NCBI RefSeq assembly: GCF_900099805.1
Contig: NZ_FNDR01000001.1
Location: forward strand, 1 to 64,000
Reading direction: 5' to 3'
DNA from: Variovorax sp. OV700
GTDB taxonomy: Bacteria; Pseudomonadota; Gammaproteobacteria; Burkholderiales; Burkholderiaceae_C
DNA: 64,000 bases
Shown piece by piece: positions 43,341-54,165 of the stretch. Position 1 is the stretch's first letter. Every line of letters begins with the position of its first letter. Both the position numbers and the translations under genes were made by a program. The notes beneath the pieces were generated by a model. It was not told the origin of the DNA and made no database searches. It was given only the letters and a program-made list of their open reading frames with translations.

Positions 43341-44243
43341 TTAGCGGCGTGGCGCGCTGCCCGCTGGCGTGCCGGCGCCCTGCATGGCGCGGAAGAAGTC
43401 CGACGAAGGGTCGATCACCATCACGTCGCTCTTCTTGTTGAAGCTCTGCTTGTAGGCCTCAAGGCTGCGGTAGAACTGCGCAAACTGCGGATCGCGGCCA
43501 AAGGCCTCGCTGTAGGCCGAAGCAGCCTGGGCATCGCCCTCGCCCTTGATCTTCTGGGCGTCGCGGTAGGCGTTCGCCACGATCACTTCACGCTGGCGGT
43601 CGGCGTCGGCGCGAATTTTTTCGCCTTCGGCATAGCCGGTCGAACGCAGTTCGTTGGCAACACGCTTGCGCTCGGCTTCCATGCGGCGATAGACGGATTC
43701 GGTGATGGCCTCCACATAGTCGACGCGCGTGATGCGCACGTCGACCACGTCCACGCCCCATGGCTTGGAGCCCTTAACCACCGCCAGCACTTCGCGTTGC
43801 ACATCGGCCATGAGCGCCTCGCGGCGCACCGAGATCAGGTCGCGCACGGTCCGCTTGTTGATGTTTTCCTGGAAGGCGTTGCGCACCACGCGGTTGAGCT
43901 GCATGGCGCCGGCGTTCTCGTCGAGCCCGACGTTGCGGATGTACGCCCGCGGATCGCTGATGCGCCAGCGCACATACCAGTCGATGACCACGCGCTGCTT
44001 CTCGGCCGTCAGCATGGGCTCGGTGTCGATGCTCGACAGCGTCAGCAGGCGCTTGTCGATGTACGACACGTTCTGGAACGGGGGCGGCAGCTTGAAGTTG
44101 AGCCCCGGCTCGATGATGACGTCCTTGATCTGGCCAAGGGAATAGACCACGCCGAACTGGCGCTGGTCGACCACGAAGAGGGTCGAGCTCAGCAGCACCA
44201 GCAAGACAAGGATCGACGAGGCGATGAATCCGATTCTGTTCAT
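43341..44243 (-). CDS. hflC: HflC, membrane protease modulator (SPFH)
   Basis: A 300-residue SPFH/band-7 protein. A single N-terminal helix (RIGFIASSILVLLVLLSSTLFVV) is followed by the SPFH domain (QRQFGVVYSLGQIKDVI, WYVRWRISDPRAYIRNVG) and a long coiled-coil region with RRMEAERKRVANELRSTGYA. HflC and HflK form a cage around FtsH in the inner membrane and temper its protease activity. It starts 17 bp after hflK, and the pair is clearly cotranscribed. Confidence 0.95.
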   Translation of the reverse strand: MNRIGFIASSILVLLVLLSSTLFVVDQRQFGVVYSLGQIKDVIIEPGLNFKLPPPFQNVSYIDKRLLTLSSIDTEPMLTAEKQRVVIDWYVRWRISDPRAYIRNVGLDENAGAMQLNRVVRNAFQENINKRTVRDLISVRREALMADVQREVLAVVKGSKPWGVDVVDVRITRVDYVEAITESVYRRMEAERKRVANELRSTGYAEGEKIRADADRQREVIVANAYRDAQKIKGEGDAQAASAYSEAFGRDPQFAQFYRSLEAYKQSFNKKSDVMVIDPSSDFFRAMQGAGTPAGSAPRR

Positions 44244-44260
44244 GTTTTTCCTGCCCTTGA

Positions 44261-45664
44261 TCAGCGCACGTCACGGTCGCGCGAACGGCCGTCGCGGGCG
44301 CGGGTTTCGCCCGTGGCTGGCGCCACCGGAATCACCGACGACTGGGCCGGCGCGGTACCGGCCACGCTGGGGCTGGCGGCATCGACGGGCGTCGCAGGGG
44401 GATTGTTGCCGCTCAGCTGCATGAGCTTGTCGAGCGGCAGGTACAGCAGGTTGGAGCCTTGCTTGGTGTCGACCAATACCTTGGTGGTACTTGCATAGAT
44501 CTGCTGCATGGCATCGGTGTACATGCGGTCGCGCGTGACCTGCGGCGCCTTCTGGTATTCGGCCAGCACTGCACTGAAGCGGCCGGCATCGCCTTGCGCC
44601 TGCGCAACAATGCGCGCCTTGTAGGCTTCGGACTCTTCCTTGAGGCGCGACGAGGTACCCGTCGCGCGCGGCACCACGTCGTTGGCGTAGGCCTGCGCAT
44701 CGTTCTTGGCGCGTTCGCGCTCCTGGCCGGCCTTGAGCACGTCATCGAACGCAGCCTGCACCTGTTCGGGGGGACGCACGCCGCCCTGCTGCAGGTTGAT
44801 GCCGACCACTTCGACACCGATTTCGTAGCGATCGAGAATGGTCTGCATCAGTTGCCGCACACGCGGAGCGATCTGATCGCGCTCCTCGGCCAGCGCCGCA
44901 TCCATCTTCATTTTGCCGACCACTTCGCGCACGGAGCTTTCAGCCACCTGGATGATGGTTTCGGCGGGCGACTTGCTCTGGTAGAGCCAGGCTCGCGCGT
45001 TGCTCAGGCGGTACTGCACCGCGAACTTGATTTCGACGATGTTCTCGTCCTCGGTCAACATGGCCGACTCGCGAAGGCCGGTGGATCGCACGATGGCATC
45101 GCGGCCCACATCCGTGGAGCGGATCTGCGAAGTCACCACGACTTCGTGGCGCTGGATGGGATACGGCAGCCGCCAGTTGAAGCCGGCGTTCACGGTGGCC
45201 TTGTAGTTGCCGAACTGGGTCACGACGGCTTGCTGGCCTTCGTTCACGATGAAGAAGCCGGTGCCGAGCCAGATGAGAACAGCCACTGCTGCAACCAGCC
45301 CGAGGCCGAAGCCTGCGTTTTTCATGTCGGGCCTGTAGCCGTTGCCGCCACCACCGCCGCCGTTGCTGCCACTGGGGCGGTTGCCGCCGCCCTTGCCGCC
45401 GAAAAAGCCGCCGAGCTTGCGATTGAGGTCGCGCCAGAGTTCATCGAGATCCGGCGGCCCCTGATTCGGGCCTTGACCGCGCGGGCGATTGCCATTGTTG
45501 TTGCCCGAAGGCGGTGGCGTCGGTGCGCCCGGGGGATCTGCGTCGGGGGGGCGATTGCCGGTTGGGCGGTCGCCGTTGGATGCGGGCTCGTCGCCGCGAC
45601 CCCACCGGCCATCGTTCAGGTTGAACATGCCCAGAAACCCTCTCCACGCTGGCTTTGCATTCAT
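44261..45664 (-). CDS. hflK: HflK, membrane protease modulator (SPFH)
   Basis: A 467-residue SPFH protein. The first 115 residues are low-complexity (Gly/Pro/Asn-rich, with SGNNNGN and GGGGGGN). One transmembrane helix lies at about 117-140 (FGLGLVAAVAVLIWLGTGFF). Then come the SPFH domain (NEGQQAVVTQFGNYKATVNA, TEDENIVEIKFAVQYRLSN) and the coiled coil (RLKEESEAYKARIVAQAQGD). It partners HflC around FtsH. I start at MNAKPAWRGF (45664); MFNLNDGRWG (45628) is an alternative. It lies 38 bp after hflX. Confidence 0.94.
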   Translation of the reverse strand: MNAKPAWRGFLGMFNLNDGRWGRGDEPASNGDRPTGNRPPDADPPGAPTPPPSGNNNGNRPRGQGPNQGPPDLDELWRDLNRKLGGFFGGKGGGNRPSGSNGGGGGGNGYRPDMKNAGFGLGLVAAVAVLIWLGTGFFIVNEGQQAVVTQFGNYKATVNAGFNWRLPYPIQRHEVVVTSQIRSTDVGRDAIVRSTGLRESAMLTEDENIVEIKFAVQYRLSNARAWLYQSKSPAETIIQVAESSVREVVGKMKMDAALAEERDQIAPRVRQLMQTILDRYEIGVEVVGINLQQGGVRPPEQVQAAFDDVLKAGQERERAKNDAQAYANDVVPRATGTSSRLKEESEAYKARIVAQAQGDAGRFSAVLAEYQKAPQVTRDRMYTDAMQQIYASTTKVLVDTKQGSNLLYLPLDKLMQLSGNNPPATPVDAASPSVAGTAPAQSSVIPVAPATGETRARDGRSRDRDVR

Positions 45665-45702
45665 TCGCTTCGTTCTCTTGTCAGTGGCGGGATTGTGCCC
45701 AA

Positions 45703-46872
45703 TCAATTGGCGGTATCGTGCAATTCAGTGTCGGCCTCTGGGGTCATCGTATCGCCCACGGAGCCCGACCGGCGGGCCAGCTCGGCGCGCAGCAAGGGCA
45801 CGCCCTCGCCGCTGCGAGCGCTAAGGAAGATACGCGGGACCCGCACGCCATCGATTTCCATATCGTCCTGCAGATGCAGCGGATGCTGCGCAGTTTCAAG
45901 AGCGTCGAGCTTGTTGAACACCAGAAGCTGCGGAACAGTGTCGGCGCCGATGTCGTGAAGAACGGATTGCACTTCGGCCATCTGCTCCGGGTAATGCGGG
46001 TTGGAAGCATCCACCACGTGCAGCAGCAAGTCGGCATCGACGGCCTCTTGCAGCGTGGCCTTGAATGCATCGACCAATCCGTGCGGCAGGTCGCGAATAA
46101 AGCCGACGGTGTCCGAGATGGAGACCTGTCGGCGGGCGTCGCCCAGATAGAGGTTGCGCGTGGTGGTGTCGAGCGTGGCAAAGAGCTGGTCAGCCGCATA
46201 GGCGCGCGCCTTGACCAGCGCATTGAACAGCGACGACTTGCCCGCATTGGTGTAGCCGACGAGCGAGATGTTGAAGGTCTCGCGGCGCTCGCGCTGGCGG
46301 CGCTGCGTGCCGCGCTGCTTCTGCACCTTGGCCAGGCGCTCGCGCGTGCGCTTGATCGATTCGCTGATCATCCGGCGGTCGAGCTCGATCTGCTTTTCAC
46401 CCGGGCCGCCCCGCACGCCTGCGCCGCCTGTCTGGCGCTCCAGGTGGGACCAGCGGCGAACCAGGCGCGTGCTCAGGTACTGCAACCGGGCAAGCTCGAC
46501 CTGCAGCTTGCCCTCGTGGGAACGCGCACGCTGCGCGAATATTTCGAGAATGAGAAACGTGCGGTCGTAGACCGCCACGTCGAGCTGGCGCTCGAGATTG
46601 CGCTGCTGCGCGGGGCTCAGCGACTGGTCGAAGATGACTTCGCTGGCTTGGTGCAGCGCGGCCAGTTCCTTGATTTCATCGGCCTTGCCGCTTCCAACGA
46701 AGAGCGCCGCATCGGGCGCTTTGCGTTTGCATATGAGGCGCGCGACAGGTAACAGGCCCGCGGTCTGCGCAAGCAGGCCGAGTTCCTCGAGTTCGCTGTC
46801 GAAATGGGGCAGCCCGAAATCGACGCCGACGAGAACGGCGGCGCCTTCCTGGCGGGAGTTCAATTCAGACAA
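45703..46872 (-). CDS. hflX: HflX ribosome-associated GTPase
   Basis: A 389-residue protein with the HflX N-terminal domain (VGVDFGLPHFDSELEELGLL, FVGSGKADEIKEL), a Gly-rich linker GAGVRGGPGEKQIELDRR and a GTPase domain with G1 GYTNAGKSSLFN, G3 DTVGF and G4 NKLD. HflX splits stalled or heat-damaged 70S ribosomes. The conserved N-terminus begins at a TTG codon (46872), since no earlier ATG in frame fits. It is 52 bp downstream of hfq, as in most proteobacteria. Confidence 0.94.
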   Translation of the reverse strand: MSELNSRQEGAAVLVGVDFGLPHFDSELEELGLLAQTAGLLPVARLICKRKAPDAALFVGSGKADEIKELAALHQASEVIFDQSLSPAQQRNLERQLDVAVYDRTFLILEIFAQRARSHEGKLQVELARLQYLSTRLVRRWSHLERQTGGAGVRGGPGEKQIELDRRMISESIKRTRERLAKVQKQRGTQRRQRERRETFNISLVGYTNAGKSSLFNALVKARAYAADQLFATLDTTTRNLYLGDARRQVSISDTVGFIRDLPHGLVDAFKATLQEAVDADLLLHVVDASNPHYPEQMAEVQSVLHDIGADTVPQLLVFNKLDALETAQHPLHLQDDMEIDGVRVPRIFLSARSGEGVPLLRAELARRSGSVGDTMTPEADTELHDTAN

Positions 46873-46924
46873 GCGGGATCAATATGGAAAAAGCGCGGCG
46901 GGGTTGCCGCCGCGCTCCGCGCGA

Positions 46925-47170
46925 TCAGGCTGCGGCGTCGTCGTTCTCGGCAGCCGAGAAGTTGACGGCACGACCCGGCACGATAGTGGAAATGGCGTGC
47001 TTGTAGACCATTTGCGTCACCGTATTGCGAAGCAATACGACGTACTGGTCGAAAGACTCGATCTGGCCCTGCAGCTTGATACCGTTCACCAAATAAATGG
47101 AGACTGGCACATGCTCGCGACGCAGGGTATTCAGAAACGGGTCTTGTAGAAGTTGCCCTTTATTGCTCAC
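46925..47170 (-). CDS. hfq: RNA chaperone Hfq
   Basis: An 81-residue Sm-like protein: [20 protein letters not shown] (distal/proximal RNA face), [20 protein letters not shown] (Sm1) and [11 protein letters not shown] (Sm2 with the KH pair), then a short acidic tail [12 protein letters not shown]. Hfq hexamers pair small RNAs with mRNAs. It starts with GTG at 47170, seven bases after a GGAG box; the longer open frame to 47239 would run through the promoter. The short tail lacks the extended Ser/His-rich region of gammaproteobacterial Hfq. Confidence 0.95.
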   Translation of the reverse strand: MSNKGQLLQDPFLNTLRREHVPVSIYLVNGIKLQGQIESFDQYVVLLRNTVTQMVYKHAISTIVPGRAVNFSAAENDDAAA

Positions 47171-47211
47171 GATATTCTCCGTGTTCAAGAGTAGTTGTTG
47201 GAGAGATGACC

Positions 47212-47239
47212 TTAACACAGGGTTTCTGCGCCGCAGCAA
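47212..47239 (-). promoter_or_regulatory. Candidate sigma-70 promoter of hfq
   Basis: Upstream of hfq on the minus strand, TTGCTG (47239-47234) and TGTTAA (47217-47212) are separated by 16 bp, placing a start near 47205 and a 5' leader of about 35 nt. This is a fair but not perfect match to a housekeeping promoter. Confidence 0.4.
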
Positions 47240-47333
47240 TCGGGGCCAAAAGCCTTTGAAAAATAACGGTTCTCAAAAGGCGGAACTTCCGGCCAAGCCG
47301 TAGCTCATTGGCTGCCAACGGCCGCCAAGCCCG

Positions 47334-48677
47334 TTATTCGTCTTTGTCCGCAAACGGATTTTGCGAGCTTTTGAACTGGATGCGCAAGGGCGTGCCCACC
47401 AGATCGAACTCCTTGCGGAAACGCCCTTCGAGAAAGCGCTTGTAGGCCTCGGTCACGTGCTCCAGCGAATTGCCATGGATGATGATCACCGGCGGATTCA
47501 TGCCTCCCTGGTGCGCGTAGCGCAGCTTGGGACGGAACATTCCCGCGCGCTTGGGCGACTGGAACTGCACGGCTTCCAGCAGCAGCCGGGTCAGCACGGG
47601 CGTCGACATCTTGCGCGTGGCCGACTTGTGGGCCTGCGCAATGGCCTGCCACACGGGGCCGAGGCCCTGGCGCTTGATGGCCGAGATGAAGTGCAGCGAC
47701 GCGAACTTGAGGAACGGCAGCCGGGTTTCGATCTGGCGCTGGATCTGCTCGCGCTGGTAGCTGTCGACCGCGTCCCACTTGTTGATGGCAATCACCACCG
47801 CCCGTCCGCTTTCGAGGATGTAGCCGGCAATGTGCGCGTCCTGGTCGGTCACGCCCTGCGTGGCATCGAGCAGCAGCAGCACGACGTTGGCCGACTCGAT
47901 GGCCTGCAGCGTCTTGACCACCGAGAACTTCTCGATCGCCTCGAACACCTTGCCCTTGCGGCGCAGGCCGGCCGTGTCGATCAGCTCGAAGCGCTGGCCA
48001 TTGCGCTCGAACGGCACCGATATGGCGTCGCGCGTGGTGCCCGGCAGGTCGAAGGCCACCAAGCGCTCTTCGCCGAGCCATGTGTTGATCAGCGTGGACT
48101 TGCCCACGTTGGGCCGCCCCGCTACCGCCAGCTTGATCGGCTTGTTGACGTCGTCTTCTGTGTCCTCGTCCTCGGGATCGGGCAAGTTCAGCGGAGCGAG
48201 CGCCAGTTCGACCAGGTCGCGCATGCCCTGCCCGTGCGCGGCGGACACGCCGTGCACGTCACCGAAGCCGAGTTCGTAGAAGTCGACCAGCTTGGTGCCG
48301 TCGTGCATGCCTTCGGCCTTGTTGGCCGCCAACACGCAAGGTTTGCCCAGCCGGCGCAGTTCGTTGGCAATGTCGTGGTCTTGCGCCGAAAGGCCCTCGC
48401 GGGCATCGACCACGAAGATCACCACGTCGGCCTCGGCCACGGCCTGGCGCGTCTGCTTGGCCATTTCCTTGTAGATGCCGCTGCCGGCGTCGGGCTCGAA
48501 GCCGCCGGTGTCGATCACGATGAATTCGTGCTTGCCCAGGCGGCCGTTGCCGTAATGGCGGTCGCGCGTGAGCCCGGCAAAGTCGGCGACGATGGCATCG
48601 CGCGTCTGCGTCAGGCGATTGAACAGGGTCGACTTGCCGACGTTCGGACGCCCGACCAGTGCCACGACCGGCTTCAT
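47334..48677 (-). CDS. der: Ribosome-assembly GTPase Der (EngA)
   Basis: A 447-residue protein with two tandem GTPase domains. The first has [12 protein letters not shown] (9-20) and DTGGF; the second has [21 protein letters not shown] and [10 protein letters not shown]-terminal KH-like domain follows ([20 protein letters not shown], core GGMNPP). Der acts in late 50S subunit assembly and is essential. It follows bamB with 51 bp between them on the same strand, the usual hisS-yfgM-bamB-der order. Confidence 0.96.
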   Translation of the reverse strand: MKPVVALVGRPNVGKSTLFNRLTQTRDAIVADFAGLTRDRHYGNGRLGKHEFIVIDTGGFEPDAGSGIYKEMAKQTRQAVAEADVVIFVVDAREGLSAQDHDIANELRRLGKPCVLAANKAEGMHDGTKLVDFYELGFGDVHGVSAAHGQGMRDLVELALAPLNLPDPEDEDTEDDVNKPIKLAVAGRPNVGKSTLINTWLGEERLVAFDLPGTTRDAISVPFERNGQRFELIDTAGLRRKGKVFEAIEKFSVVKTLQAIESANVVLLLLDATQGVTDQDAHIAGYILESGRAVVIAINKWDAVDSYQREQIQRQIETRLPFLKFASLHFISAIKRQGLGPVWQAIAQAHKSATRKMSTPVLTRLLLEAVQFQSPKRAGMFRPKLRYAHQGGMNPPVIIIHGNSLEHVTEAYKRFLEGRFRKEFDLVGTPLRIQFKSSQNPFADKDE

Positions 48678-48728
48678 GGCCGGCCTTTCATGGGCGCGGT
48701 TTTCATGGTCGGGCCTTGCAAGAAAAAG

Positions 48729-49871
48729 TTATTCAGGGCGATAGCCAAACACACCGCCGTTCGCAGTCACAACGACAACCGTGTTGCCAGCCATCACCGG
48801 AGTGACGCCGATGGCAGAGCCGTCGGGCGTGACGCGGTTGAGGAGCGCGCCGTCTTCGCGCGAAACGAAATGCAGCGTTCCCGTACTTTCGCCGATGACC
48901 AGCGAACGTCCCACGGCCAGAGGGCCGGTCAGGACGCGGTTCTTGAAGCGGGTCGACTGCCAGGCGCGCTCGCCGTCTGCACGACGCCAGGCCACGACGC
49001 TGCCGTCGCTCTCGGTGCCGTAGACGAAGCCTTCATCGCCGCTGACGCCTTCGGCGCCCACTGCGGGCTTGCTCCAGAGCAGTTGGCCGCGCGCGGTGTC
49101 GACGCAGCCGACATTGGCGTAGTAGGCCCGTGCGCAGACTATGTCGCCGGCACGGCTCACGCTGCCCGTCAGATCGACCAGGCGCTCCACGTCGTTGGTG
49201 CCGCGCGGTGCCGCAATCGGTGCTTCCCAGCGCGAGGTGCCGTTGGCGGGGTTGATGCCGACCAGCCGGCCGCCGATGCCCGACACCAGCGTATCGCCCA
49301 CCGCAACCAGGACACCCGACTTCTTCAGAACGAGGTTCTCGGCGGTACGCTGCTGCAGCCAGAGGCGGCGGCCGCTCTGGCCGTCCCAGGCGCTGAGGCT
49401 GCGGTCGGCGGTCTGCACGAAGATGCGCCGGCCGGCCACCAGCGGCGCGGTGAAGGCTTGGGCCGAGAGCCGCTGCTTCCACAAAACCTTGCCGCCTTCG
49501 ATGGCCACCAGTTCGTTGTTGGTGGTGACTACCGCGGCCAGCGAACCGTCGCTGCCAACGCCCGCCGCCAACGTGGCGCCCGCATTGGCGCGCCAGGTCT
49601 CGCGGCCGGCACGGGCGTCGATGGAGACCACGGTGCCGTCAGACCCGGCCAAGGTGACGATGTCGCCGCTGACGTCGGTAGCAAGCGGGAAGCTCACGGC
49701 CGGGATGCGCACGCTCCATGCCTGGCGCACGCCAAACAACGCAGGGTTGGCAGGCAGTTCGGCCGGCTTGGGCTTGCTGGTGCCGGAGCAGGCGGCCAGC
49801 ATTGCTGCCAGCAGAATGGCCGAGCCCGCACGCAGGGCGGTCGATTCAGGCATGAGACGCTTGAAATTCAT
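48729..49871 (-). CDS. bamB: Outer-membrane assembly lipoprotein BamB
   Basis: A 380-residue lipoprotein with lipobox LAAC (C28) and an eight-bladed PQQ-like propeller, seen in repeats such as GTVVSIDARAGRETWRANAG, LSAWDGQSGRRLWLQQR and LVGINPANGTSRWEAPI. BamB supports BamA in folding outer-membrane beta-barrels. It starts 7 bp after the yfgM stop, so the two are tightly linked. Its propeller motifs resemble those of the PQQ dehydrogenase, but it lacks all PQQ-binding residues. Confidence 0.95.
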   Translation of the reverse strand: MNFKRLMPESTALRAGSAILLAAMLAACSGTSKPKPAELPANPALFGVRQAWSVRIPAVSFPLATDVSGDIVTLAGSDGTVVSIDARAGRETWRANAGATLAAGVGSDGSLAAVVTTNNELVAIEGGKVLWKQRLSAQAFTAPLVAGRRIFVQTADRSLSAWDGQSGRRLWLQQRTAENLVLKKSGVLVAVGDTLVSGIGGRLVGINPANGTSRWEAPIAAPRGTNDVERLVDLTGSVSRAGDIVCARAYYANVGCVDTARGQLLWSKPAVGAEGVSGDEGFVYGTESDGSVVAWRRADGERAWQSTRFKNRVLTGPLAVGRSLVIGESTGTLHFVSREDGALLNRVTPDGSAIGVTPVMAGNTVVVVTANGGVFGYRPE

Positions 49872-49878
49872 ATTGCGA

Positions 49879-50571
49879 TCAGGAAGTTTTGGGTGCTGCT
49901 GGCGTGACGGTGATCACGGGTGCCAGGCTCTTCGGGTCGACGCCGGCCGCATTGAGCTTGAATTCCACCAGGCGGCGGTAATCGGACGTCGCGCCAAGGC
50001 CGGTCCACGCCTTGCGGTATTCGGCCTGCGCTTCATCGCGCTTGCCCTGGGCCATCAAGATGTCGCCCTTGCGGTCGGCCACCAGCGGTTCGAATTCCTT
50101 GGGCACGTTGCCTGAAAGCTGTTTGAGCGCTTCGTCGTAGGACTTGCTGTCCAAGAGCTCGGCCGCGAGCCGCAGCTTGGCAACCGCCTGGTAGCCGGGG
50201 TCGACGGCGCTTTGCGCCACCCAGCCGAGGGCTGCGCGCGAGGCTTCGAGATTGCCCTTTTCGTACAGCGTCTTGGCGGCCAGCAAACCGGCTTGCTGCG
50301 CATAGGCCGTGCCGGCAAAGCGCTCCTTCATGTCGCCGAGCACGCGCTGGATGCGTTCCACGTCGCCGGACTGCGTGCTGCGTTCGACCTCGTCGTAGAG
50401 CGCAGCGGCCTGCGCCGCCTTGTTGCGCTGGAAGTACTGCCAGCCGTTCCAGGCCACGAAGGCACCGGCCACGAGCAGCACCACCCAGGTGATCAGGGTG
50501 CCGTAGGTGTTCCAGAAATGCTTGAGCTGGTCGAGCTGTTCCTGTTCGTCGAGATCGAGATGGGTTGCCAT
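49879..50571 (-). CDS. yfgM: YfgM-like ancillary translocon protein (TPR)
   Basis: A 230-residue protein with a cytoplasmic start (MATHLDLDEQEQLDQLKHFW), one transmembrane helix at about 24-44 and a periplasmic TPR-like region (AKTLYEKGNLEASRAALGWV, GDILMAQGKRDEAQAEYRKA). YfgM is thought to link the SecYEG translocon to periplasmic chaperones. The gene is 5 bp downstream of hisS and 7 bp upstream of bamB, an arrangement shared by most beta- and gammaproteobacteria. Confidence 0.92.
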   Translation of the reverse strand: MATHLDLDEQEQLDQLKHFWNTYGTLITWVVLLVAGAFVAWNGWQYFQRNKAAQAAALYDEVERSTQSGDVERIQRVLGDMKERFAGTAYAQQAGLLAAKTLYEKGNLEASRAALGWVAQSAVDPGYQAVAKLRLAAELLDSKSYDEALKQLSGNVPKEFEPLVADRKGDILMAQGKRDEAQAEYRKAWTGLGATSDYRRLVEFKLNAAGVDPKSLAPVITVTPAAPKTS

Positions 50572-50576
50572 GCGTA

Positions 50577-51887
50577 TCAGATGTTGGGAGCCGGCGATTG
50601 TAGGGTGGCGGCCCAGGCGGCCACTTCGGCGAGCGGCCGGGAGGTTTGCGCGCCGCTGCCGTCGCGCAGCGACTTGAGAGTCACTTCGCCGCGCGCAAGT
50701 TCATCGGCGCCGAAAATCAGCGCGTAGGTGGCGCCGCTGGCGTCGGCCTTCTTGAACTGGGACTTGAAGCTTCCCATGCCGTCGACCGTGGCGGCATGCA
50801 TCTGCACGCGGACCCCGGCGTCGCGCAACTGCTGCAGAGTGCGCAGCACGACCGGCATGGCCGCCGCATCGGGCACCACGGCATAGACGTCGGGCACTGG
50901 CGCGGCAATGGCGGCGCCCTGCTCTTTCATCAGGTCGAGCACGCGCTCGACGCCAATGGCCCATCCCACCGCCGGTGCCGGCTTGCCGCCGATCTGCGCA
51001 ATGAGGTCGTCGTAGCGGCCGCCGGCGCACACCGTGCCCTGCGAGCCCAGGCGATCAGTGACGAACTCGAACACGCTGAGGTTGTAGTAGTCGAGGCCGC
51101 GCACCAGCCGCGGGTTGATGGTGTAGGCCACGCCGTTGGCATCGAGGATGGCCCTGAGGCCATCGAAGTGCGCCAGCGATTCGGCACCCAGAAAGTCGAT
51201 CAGCCGGGGGGCGGACTCGACCACCTCCTTCATTGCCGGATTCTTGGTGTCGAGAATGCGCAGCGGATTGCTGTGCAGGCGGCGCTTGCCGTCCTCGTCG
51301 AGCTTGTCGGCGTGCTTCTCGAAGTGGGCAATGAGCTGGGCGCGGTGCAGCGCGCGCTCGGCGGGCTGCCCCAGGCTGTTGAGCTCCAGGCGAACGTCGG
51401 TCAGCCCGATGGCCTTCCACAGGGCGTTGGCCAGCAGGATCAGTTCGGCATCGACGTCGGGGCCGGCAAAGCCGAGCGCCTCGGCGCCGATCTGGTGAAA
51501 CTGGCGAAAGCGCCCGCGCTGCGGCTTCTCGCGCCGGAACATCGGGCCGGTGTACCAGAGGCGCTTGCCGCCGTCGTACAGCATGTTGTGCTCGATCACC
51601 GCGCGCACGAGGCCGGCGGTGTTCTCGGGCCGCAGCGTCAGGTGGTCGTTGTCGCCGTATTTGTCGGAGCGGTCCTGGAAGGAGTACATCTCCTTCTCGA
51701 CGATGTCGGTCACCTCGCCGATGCCGCGCACGAACAGCGCCGTGTGCTCCAGGATGGGCGTGCGCACGTTGCGATACGCAAAGCGGCCCATCAGGTCGCG
51801 CACGGTGGCCTCGAGCCACTCCCAGCGCGCCGATTCGGGCGGCAATATGTCGTTCATGCCTTTGACGGCATTCAGTTTTTCAGCCAT
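50577..51887 (-). CDS. hisS: Histidyl-tRNA synthetase
   Basis: A 436-residue class II synthetase: [20 protein letters not shown] at the start, motif 2 in [20 protein letters not shown], the histidine-binding [15 protein letters not shown] and motif 3 near [12 protein letters not shown], then a C-terminal anticodon-binding domain ([20 protein letters not shown]). It charges tRNA-His. I start at [10 protein letters not shown] (51887), 14 bp after the ispG stop; the open frame upstream is a shadow of ispG. Confidence 0.96.
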   Translation of the reverse strand: MAEKLNAVKGMNDILPPESARWEWLEATVRDLMGRFAYRNVRTPILEHTALFVRGIGEVTDIVEKEMYSFQDRSDKYGDNDHLTLRPENTAGLVRAVIEHNMLYDGGKRLWYTGPMFRREKPQRGRFRQFHQIGAEALGFAGPDVDAELILLANALWKAIGLTDVRLELNSLGQPAERALHRAQLIAHFEKHADKLDEDGKRRLHSNPLRILDTKNPAMKEVVESAPRLIDFLGAESLAHFDGLRAILDANGVAYTINPRLVRGLDYYNLSVFEFVTDRLGSQGTVCAGGRYDDLIAQIGGKPAPAVGWAIGVERVLDLMKEQGAAIAAPVPDVYAVVPDAAAMPVVLRTLQQLRDAGVRVQMHAATVDGMGSFKSQFKKADASGATYALIFGADELARGEVTLKSLRDGSGAQTSRPLAEVAAWAATLQSPAPNI

Positions 51888-51901
51888 GAGTCTGCGGAGG
51901 T

Positions 51902-53175
<1,274 letters not shown>

Positions 53176-53179
<4 letters not shown>

Positions 53180-54165
53180 GATGTCACCTCGAAACGCGCC
53201 ACGCCGCCGCCGCGCGTGACAGGCTTCAGATCGTAGGGCTTTCCGCGCACCTGCACATCGACCGCCGATGCCCGGCCCACCACCACCGACAGCGGCAGCG
53301 CGCCCGACAAACCGACGGTTTCGCCGGCCTTCAGGCTGCGGCGCAGCAGCTGCTTGCCACCGGCTTCCGTGACCGTGATCCAGCATTCTTCGCGCGCGAC
53401 GAAGACAAGCGGCTGGTTGCCCCCTGCAGCGGTTGCGGTGGCCGACATGGGCACTGCCGACGCGGCGACGGCGCTGGTGCCGGCCGCGGGCAAGACCGCC
53501 GAGGGGGCAGTGCTAGCCGCCGGTGCGGCAGCTGTTGCAGAAGTCGCAGGCGTTGCAGGGGCCACGGGCGTGACCGGTGCGTTTTCGACGACGACGCCCG
53601 GCGCGCCTGGCGCCGGTGCGGCTGTGGGCGCCCCGGCCACCGAGCTTGCATCGCCCTCGCTGCGCGTGGTCCAGCGCGACACGGCGGCGCCAACCTGGTC
53701 GAAGACCGATTGCGGCAGCCAGAACAACACGGCCGCGCCAAGCAGAAGCAGCGCCACCACCATCAACAACGGACGCGACGGAAGTCCACTGGAGCGGCCA
53801 CCGCTCCAGCGCGGCGTGCCTGAAACGATGTCGCCCTTGAGCGTGCGGTCGGCCGTTGCCAGCGGCGCGCGCTGCGCCCCCGGCAGCTTTGCCAGCACGG
53901 GAGCGGGATCGATGCGCAAGGCGCGGCACACGCTGCTTGCCAGTGCCCGGGCAAAGACCGGGTCCGGCAGCGAGCCGATGTCGTCGGCCTCGAGCGCCAT
54001 GAGTTTTTGCGGCGGCACCTTCAGCGCCGCAGCCACCATTTCGATGTGCAGTCCGTGCGCCTCGCGTGCTTCGCGAAGTATCTCGCCGGCCGTCTTGTGC
54101 GTGATGTCGCCTTCCTCGAGCGGCAGTGCCGCGGAAGTGCCGAACTCCGAAACCCGTTCAGTCAT
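53176..54165 (-). CDS. rodZ: RodZ-like cell-shape protein
   Basis: A 329-residue protein with an N-terminal helix-turn-helix ([34 protein letters not shown]), one transmembrane helix at about 131-150, an Ala/Pro/Thr-rich periplasmic linker and a C-terminal DUF4115 domain ([20 protein letters not shown]). RodZ links MreB filaments to the wall-elongation machinery. The long low-complexity linker (about 165-250) is notable. It overlaps pilW by 8 bp and ispG by 4 bp. Confidence 0.88.

Noticed and set aside
48729-49871. BamB as a second PQQ enzyme
   Set aside because: It has the propeller fold but lacks the Cys pair and the catalytic aspartates, has a lipobox, and lies in the der-yfgM-hisS context.
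47361-49907. An 848-codon open frame on the plus strand
   Set aside because: It runs antisense through der and bamB, both certain genes, and its composition is that of a GC shadow.
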